Assembly: GCA_031556725.1 (NCBI GenBank)
Contig: JAVBSL010000033.1
Span: forward strand, 1 to 64,000
Length of the DNA: 64,000 nucleotides
Direction: 5' to 3'
Source of the DNA: UBA935 sp031556725
Lineage (GTDB): Bacteria; Bacillota; Clostridia; Lachnospirales; Lachnospiraceae
Positions within the stretch are counted from its first letter, which is position 1; each line of letters starts with the position of its first letter. The notes under the pieces were generated by a model. That model was not told the DNA's origin. It ran no database searches and saw only the letters and a list, made by a program, of their open reading frames with translations. The translations under genes were made by a program, and so were the position numbers. Positions 60,930 to 64,000 of this stretch are shown piece after piece.

Positions 60930-62186
60930 TTGGACGCTATTCATGTCAGAGGAGGAAATCCTCTTTTTGGAGAGACAAAAATTCAGGGGTCTAAAAATGC
61001 CGTTCTGCCGATTATGGCAGCGGCTTTATTGATTGAAGGAACCAGTGTTATCGAAAATTGTCCCAAGATATCCGATGTTTTCCATATGCAGAATCTGCTG
61101 GAAGAGATTGGCTGTGAAATTCATTGGCGGGACAGGACATTGTATATCAATGCAGCGCATGTAACAGAAAATACCATGAGGGGAGAATCAGTAACCGGTA
61201 TGCGTTCGTCGATTATGCTGCTGGGGGCCATGCTTGGCCGATTCGGAAAAGCTTCCATGAATTATCCGGGGGGGTGTGTGATCGGAGAACGGCCCATTGA
61301 TGTGCATATTGCGGCACTGGAGCAGATGGGTGTGACGATTACGGAAGAAGAGTACTTTTTTACGGCTACAGCGGTGGAACTTACAGGCAATGTAATCGAA
61401 TTACCGATGCCCAGTGTGGGTGCAACCGAGAACATTCTCTTAGCAGCAGTGATGGCCAAAGGTACTACAATATTGAAGAACGCCGCACCGGAACCGGAAA
61501 TAATTGCTTTATGTGAATTCTTAAGGGCAGCCGGGGCGGACATTAAGGAAGAAATCGGTGCAAAGACAACGCTGATAATTAACGGCCGGCCCAAATTGTT
61601 TTCCACCAGCTATAAGATACCGGCAGACAGAATTGTAGCGGGCACTTATTTACTTAGTGTATTAGGAGCGGGCGGACATATTTTTCTGGAAGATGCTCCG
61701 GTGAAACATATGAAAGCACTGATACAACTGATGGAAGCCATGGATGCAGAGGTTAGTGTGTGTGACAAGGGAATTGCTGTTTTGGCGGAAGGAATTCACA
61801 AAACGGTTCCCTATCTGGAAACAGGAATATATCCTTTTTTTCCTACCGATTTGCAGTCACCCCTACTGGCAGTGCTGACCAAAGCAAAGGGAACAAGCAG
61901 TATCTGTGAAAGGGTATTTGAAAATCGTTTCAGAATTGTTTCAGAACTTCGGAAAATGGGAGCTCAGATTGAAACAGAAGGGAATCTGGCCACCGTAACA
62001 GGGGTGGAGAGACTAACCGGTGCCAGCGTAAAAGCCAGAGAACTACGCGGCGGAGCAGCCCTGGTTATTGCCGGATGTATGGCGGAAGGGGAAACAGTGG
62101 TGAAAAACCGTCACTTTATTGAAAGAGGTTATGAGGATATCGTCCGGGACTACCGAAATCTTGGTGTGATGATAAATACAGCCTAA
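60930..62186 (+). CDS. murA: UDP-N-acetylglucosamine 1-carboxyvinyltransferase
   Basis: GSKNAVLPIMAAAL binds substrate, the fosfomycin-target Cys is C116 in PGGCVIGERPID, and PTDLQSPL and ERGYEDIV lie near the C-terminus. It commits UDP-GlcNAc to peptidoglycan by adding enolpyruvate. Having Cys rather than Asp at 116 predicts sensitivity to fosfomycin as a family property. The start is TTG with AAAGGTG five bases upstream. Confidence 0.96.
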   Translation: MDAIHVRGGNPLFGETKIQGSKNAVLPIMAAALLIEGTSVIENCPKISDVFHMQNLLEEIGCEIHWRDRTLYINAAHVTENTMRGESVTGMRSSIMLLGAMLGRFGKASMNYPGGCVIGERPIDVHIAALEQMGVTITEEEYFFTATAVELTGNVIELPMPSVGATENILLAAVMAKGTTILKNAAPEPEIIALCEFLRAAGADIKEEIGAKTTLIINGRPKLFSTSYKIPADRIVAGTYLLSVLGAGGHIFLEDAPVKHMKALIQLMEAMDAEVSVCDKGIAVLAEGIHKTVPYLETGIYPFFPTDLQSPLLAVLTKAKGTSSICERVFENRFRIVSELRKMGAQIETEGNLATVTGVERLTGASVKARELRGGAALVIAGCMAEGETVVKNRHFIERGYEDIVRDYRNLGVMINTA

Positions 62187-62203
62187 GAAAGTTGAAAGGT
62201 AAC

Positions 62204-62980
62204 ATGGGAAAAAGGAAAAGGAAGAAACAAAAAGAAAGGCCGGGAGAATTCCTGCGGCAGCACCGCAGCCTGCTGATTATCGCAATGTTAGTGTTGATTG
62301 TTTCAGTAGGGCTATGGATTGGGTATCAGTATATTATCAAAAATTATACGGTGACCAAAATCTATGTGGATGGAAATATTCATTATACAAATGAACAGAT
62401 TATGAATATTGTCATGGAAGGAAAATACGGCAACAATTCCTTATTTTTATCATGGAAATATAAGGAGAAAAGTATTGAAGGGATTCCTTTTATCGAAAAA
62501 ATGGATGTTCGCATTTTGGAAAAAGATACAATCCGGATTAACGTATATGAAAAAGCAATTGCCGGTTATGTAGAGTATATGGGGAATTATCTTTATTTTG
62601 ATAAGGATGGAATCGTGGTGGAAAGCTCCCAGCAGACCACTCCGGGAATTCCCCAGGTGACCGGTTTGGAATTCGGTTATGCGGTGATACATGAAAAGCT
62701 GCCGGTAAAAAACGAAGAGGTCTTTGCTAAAATATTAAACATGACGCAGCTGTTGACAAAGTACAGCGTGGATGCGGACAAGATATATTTCAGTGCAAAT
62801 GATGAGATAACCTTATACTTTGATGAGGTAAAGGTATTCATTGGAAATGATTATCATATTGATGAAAAGGTTATGGAATTACAAAATATATTGCCAAAAT
62901 TGGAAGGAAAGAGCGGTACCTTGCGGATGGAAAATTATGATGAGTATACCAGGGAAACGATTTTTGAATCGGATTTATAA
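62204..62980 (+). CDS. ftsQ: Cell division protein FtsQ/DivIB
   Basis: A very basic cytoplasmic N-terminus is followed by one transmembrane segment near 22-46. A POTRA domain (VTKIYVDGNIHYTNEQIMNI) and the FtsQ beta domain follow. It bridges FtsL and DivIC at the septum. An in-frame TTG at 62192 exists, but AAAGG correctly precedes the ATG at 62204. ftsA, often next in other phyla, is not present before ftsZ. Confidence 0.9.
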   Translation: MGKRKRKKQKERPGEFLRQHRSLLIIAMLVLIVSVGLWIGYQYIIKNYTVTKIYVDGNIHYTNEQIMNIVMEGKYGNNSLFLSWKYKEKSIEGIPFIEKMDVRILEKDTIRINVYEKAIAGYVEYMGNYLYFDKDGIVVESSQQTTPGIPQVTGLEFGYAVIHEKLPVKNEEVFAKILNMTQLLTKYSVDADKIYFSANDEITLYFDEVKVFIGNDYHIDEKVMELQNILPKLEGKSGTLRMENYDEYTRETIFESDL

Positions 62981-63008
62981 AAAATGATATAAAAAATCAA
63001 ATTTGTGG

Positions 63009-63037
63009 TTGATAAATTTGTGAAATAATTATATGAT
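63009..63037 (+). promoter_or_regulatory. Promoter before ftsZ
   Basis: TTGATA at 63009-63014 and TATGAT at 63032-63037 are 17 bases apart, 42 bases before the ftsZ start. It would let ftsZ be expressed apart from the upstream operon. Confidence 0.6.
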
Positions 63038-63078
63038 GGAGTATATGGACAATCGGGGAATATGAAGGAGGAACTACC

Positions 63079-64000
63079 TTGTTAGAGATTAAGACTAACG
63101 ATGCTGAAGCTTCAGCCAAGATAATCGTAGTAGGTGTTGGCGGTGCAGGCAATAATGCTGTAAATAGAATGGTTGATGAAAATATTAGTGGTGTGGAATT
63201 TATCGGGATTAATACGGACAAGCAGGCTTTACAGCTTTGTAAGGCATCTAAGTTATTGCAGATAGGTGAAAAGCTTACCAAAGGTCTGGGTGCCGGAGCG
63301 AAACCGGAAATCGGTGAGAAAGCCGCAGAAGAAAGCGTAGAAGAAGTGACTGCAGCGATAAAAGGCGCAGACATGGTTTTTGTTACATGCGGTATGGGCG
63401 GTGGAACCGGAACCGGAGCGACTCCAGTTGTGGCGAAAATAGCAAAAGACATGGGAATTTTAACTGTCGGTGTTGTGACCAAGCCTTTTCGGTTTGAAGC
63501 AAAGACCCGTATGACAAATGCGATGAGCGGAATTGAACGGATCAAAGACCATGTAGATACATTAATCGTCATTCCCAATGATAAGCTGTTAGAAATTGTT
63601 GACCGGCGCACAACCATGCCGGATGCCCTTAAGAAAGCGGATGAAGTGTTGCAGCAGGCAGTCCAGGGAATCACCGATTTAATTAATATTCCGGCGATTA
63701 TCAATCTGGATTTTGCCGATGTGCAGACGGTTATGAAGAATAAGGGAATTGCCCATATCGGCATCGGTACTGGCAAGGGTGATGATAAGGCCAGTGAAGC
63801 GGTTAAGATGGCGGTTGAGAGTCCCTTGCTGGAGACCAAAATATCCGGTGCTACCGATGTTATTGTTAATGTTTCAGGAGATGTAACTTTGGCCGATGCT
63901 TCTGACGCAGCAAGTTATGTACAGGAGTTGGCAGGAGAAGATGTTAATATTATTTTCGGAGCCATGTACGATGCCAGCAAGACAGATAGCTGTACCATTA
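63079..64000 (+). CDS. ftsZ: Cell division GTPase FtsZ (partial, continues past the window)
   Basis: The frame is open from a TTG at 63079, preceded by GAAGGAGG, to the window edge, giving 307 codons. KIIVVGVGGAGNNAVNRMV is the N-terminal nucleotide-binding segment, GMGGGTGTGATP near 105-116 is the tubulin signature, and NLDFADVQTVMKN is the T7 loop region that completes the active site of the next subunit. It polymerises into the Z-ring that recruits FtsL, FtsQ, FtsW and the PBP encoded upstream. The last part of the GTPase fold and the C-terminal tail lie outside the window. Confidence 0.97.
   Translation, partial: MLEIKTNDAEASAKIIVVGVGGAGNNAVNRMVDENISGVEFIGINTDKQALQLCKASKLLQIGEKLTKGLGAGAKPEIGEKAAEESVEEVTAAIKGADMVFVTCGMGGGTGTGATPVVAKIAKDMGILTVGVVTKPFRFEAKTRMTNAMSGIERIKDHVDTLIVIPNDKLLEIVDRRTTMPDALKKADEVLQQAVQGITDLINIPAIINLDFADVQTVMKNKGIAHIGIGTGKGDDKASEAVKMAVESPLLETKISGATDVIVNVSGDVTLADASDAASYVQELAGEDVNIIFGAMYDASKTDSCTI

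Noticed and set aside
62997..63839. Long 280-codon open frame on the minus strand
   Set aside because: It is antisense to ftsZ, which has a strong ribosome binding site and unmistakable motifs; the minus-strand product has no recognisable domain and a shadow-like Ser/Pro/Ile composition.
1..64000. CRISPR array, rRNA or tRNA genes
   Set aside because: No regularly spaced repeat array with unique spacers was seen, and no rRNA or cloverleaf-like tRNA sequence was noticed in the intergenic regions.

Overview
The window reads as chromosome of a Clostridia-type Firmicute, most likely a Lachnospiraceae relative. The grounds are a PolC-type replicase, a SpoVB-family flippase, a SpoVD-like penicillin-binding protein, a PASTA kinase/PP2C pair, an MraZ-headed division and cell wall cluster, a MurE with the DNPR motif that goes with meso-diaminopimelate peptidoglycan, strong purine-rich ribosome binding sites, and frequent TTG/GTG starts. 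This is inference from gene content; no rRNA or tRNA gene is visible to confirm it.

Region 1 (1-6.8 kb) is accessory DNA: the right end of a Tn916-family integrative element. It has degraded sequence, a histidine phosphatase gene, a large STAND-type NTPase with TPR repeats, and then an xis-int module followed by small direct repeats that look like integrase arm sites. The left end of the element lies outside the window.

Region 2 (6.9-11.4 kb) is a tightly overlapping unit: a low-molecular-weight tyrosine phosphatase, a 988-residue fusion of tandem solute-binding lobes with an ABC permease, and an ABC ATPase carrying an extra C-terminal domain. A short promoter-to-terminator transcription unit with a 13-codon reading frame follows. 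Region 3 (11.6-21.6 kb) holds a Cu/Zn-SOD-like protein lacking expected metal ligands, a MutS2-like ATPase without the Smr nuclease domain, a phosphatase-MATE-HAD operon, a chemoreceptor, a SpoVB-like flippase, a PAP2 phosphatase and beta-phosphoglucomutase.

Region 4 (21.6-29 kb) starts with a decayed flagellin gene and an Rpn-family nuclease. A nitroreductase, two hypothetical proteins and a metallo-hydrolase follow. It ends with an 813-residue CoA-disulfide-reductase/rhodanese/TusA/DsrE fusion whose promoter carries a perfect CRP/FNR-like palindrome.

Region 5 (29-51 kb) is housekeeping: ispG-polC-recJ-sugar kinase; then murE-priA-def-fmt-metallopeptidase-rsmB-rlmN-PP2C-PASTA kinase-rsgA, coupling translation initiation and rRNA modification to Ser/Thr signalling; then ychF and a strong terminator. 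Region 6 (51.2 kb to the end) is the dcw cluster: mraZ-rsmH-ftsL-PBP-PBP-mraY-murD-ftsW-murA-ftsQ-ftsZ. It is led by four MraZ-type repeats at exact 10-bp spacing. murG, murC and ftsA are not in the cluster within this window, and ftsZ runs off the right edge.
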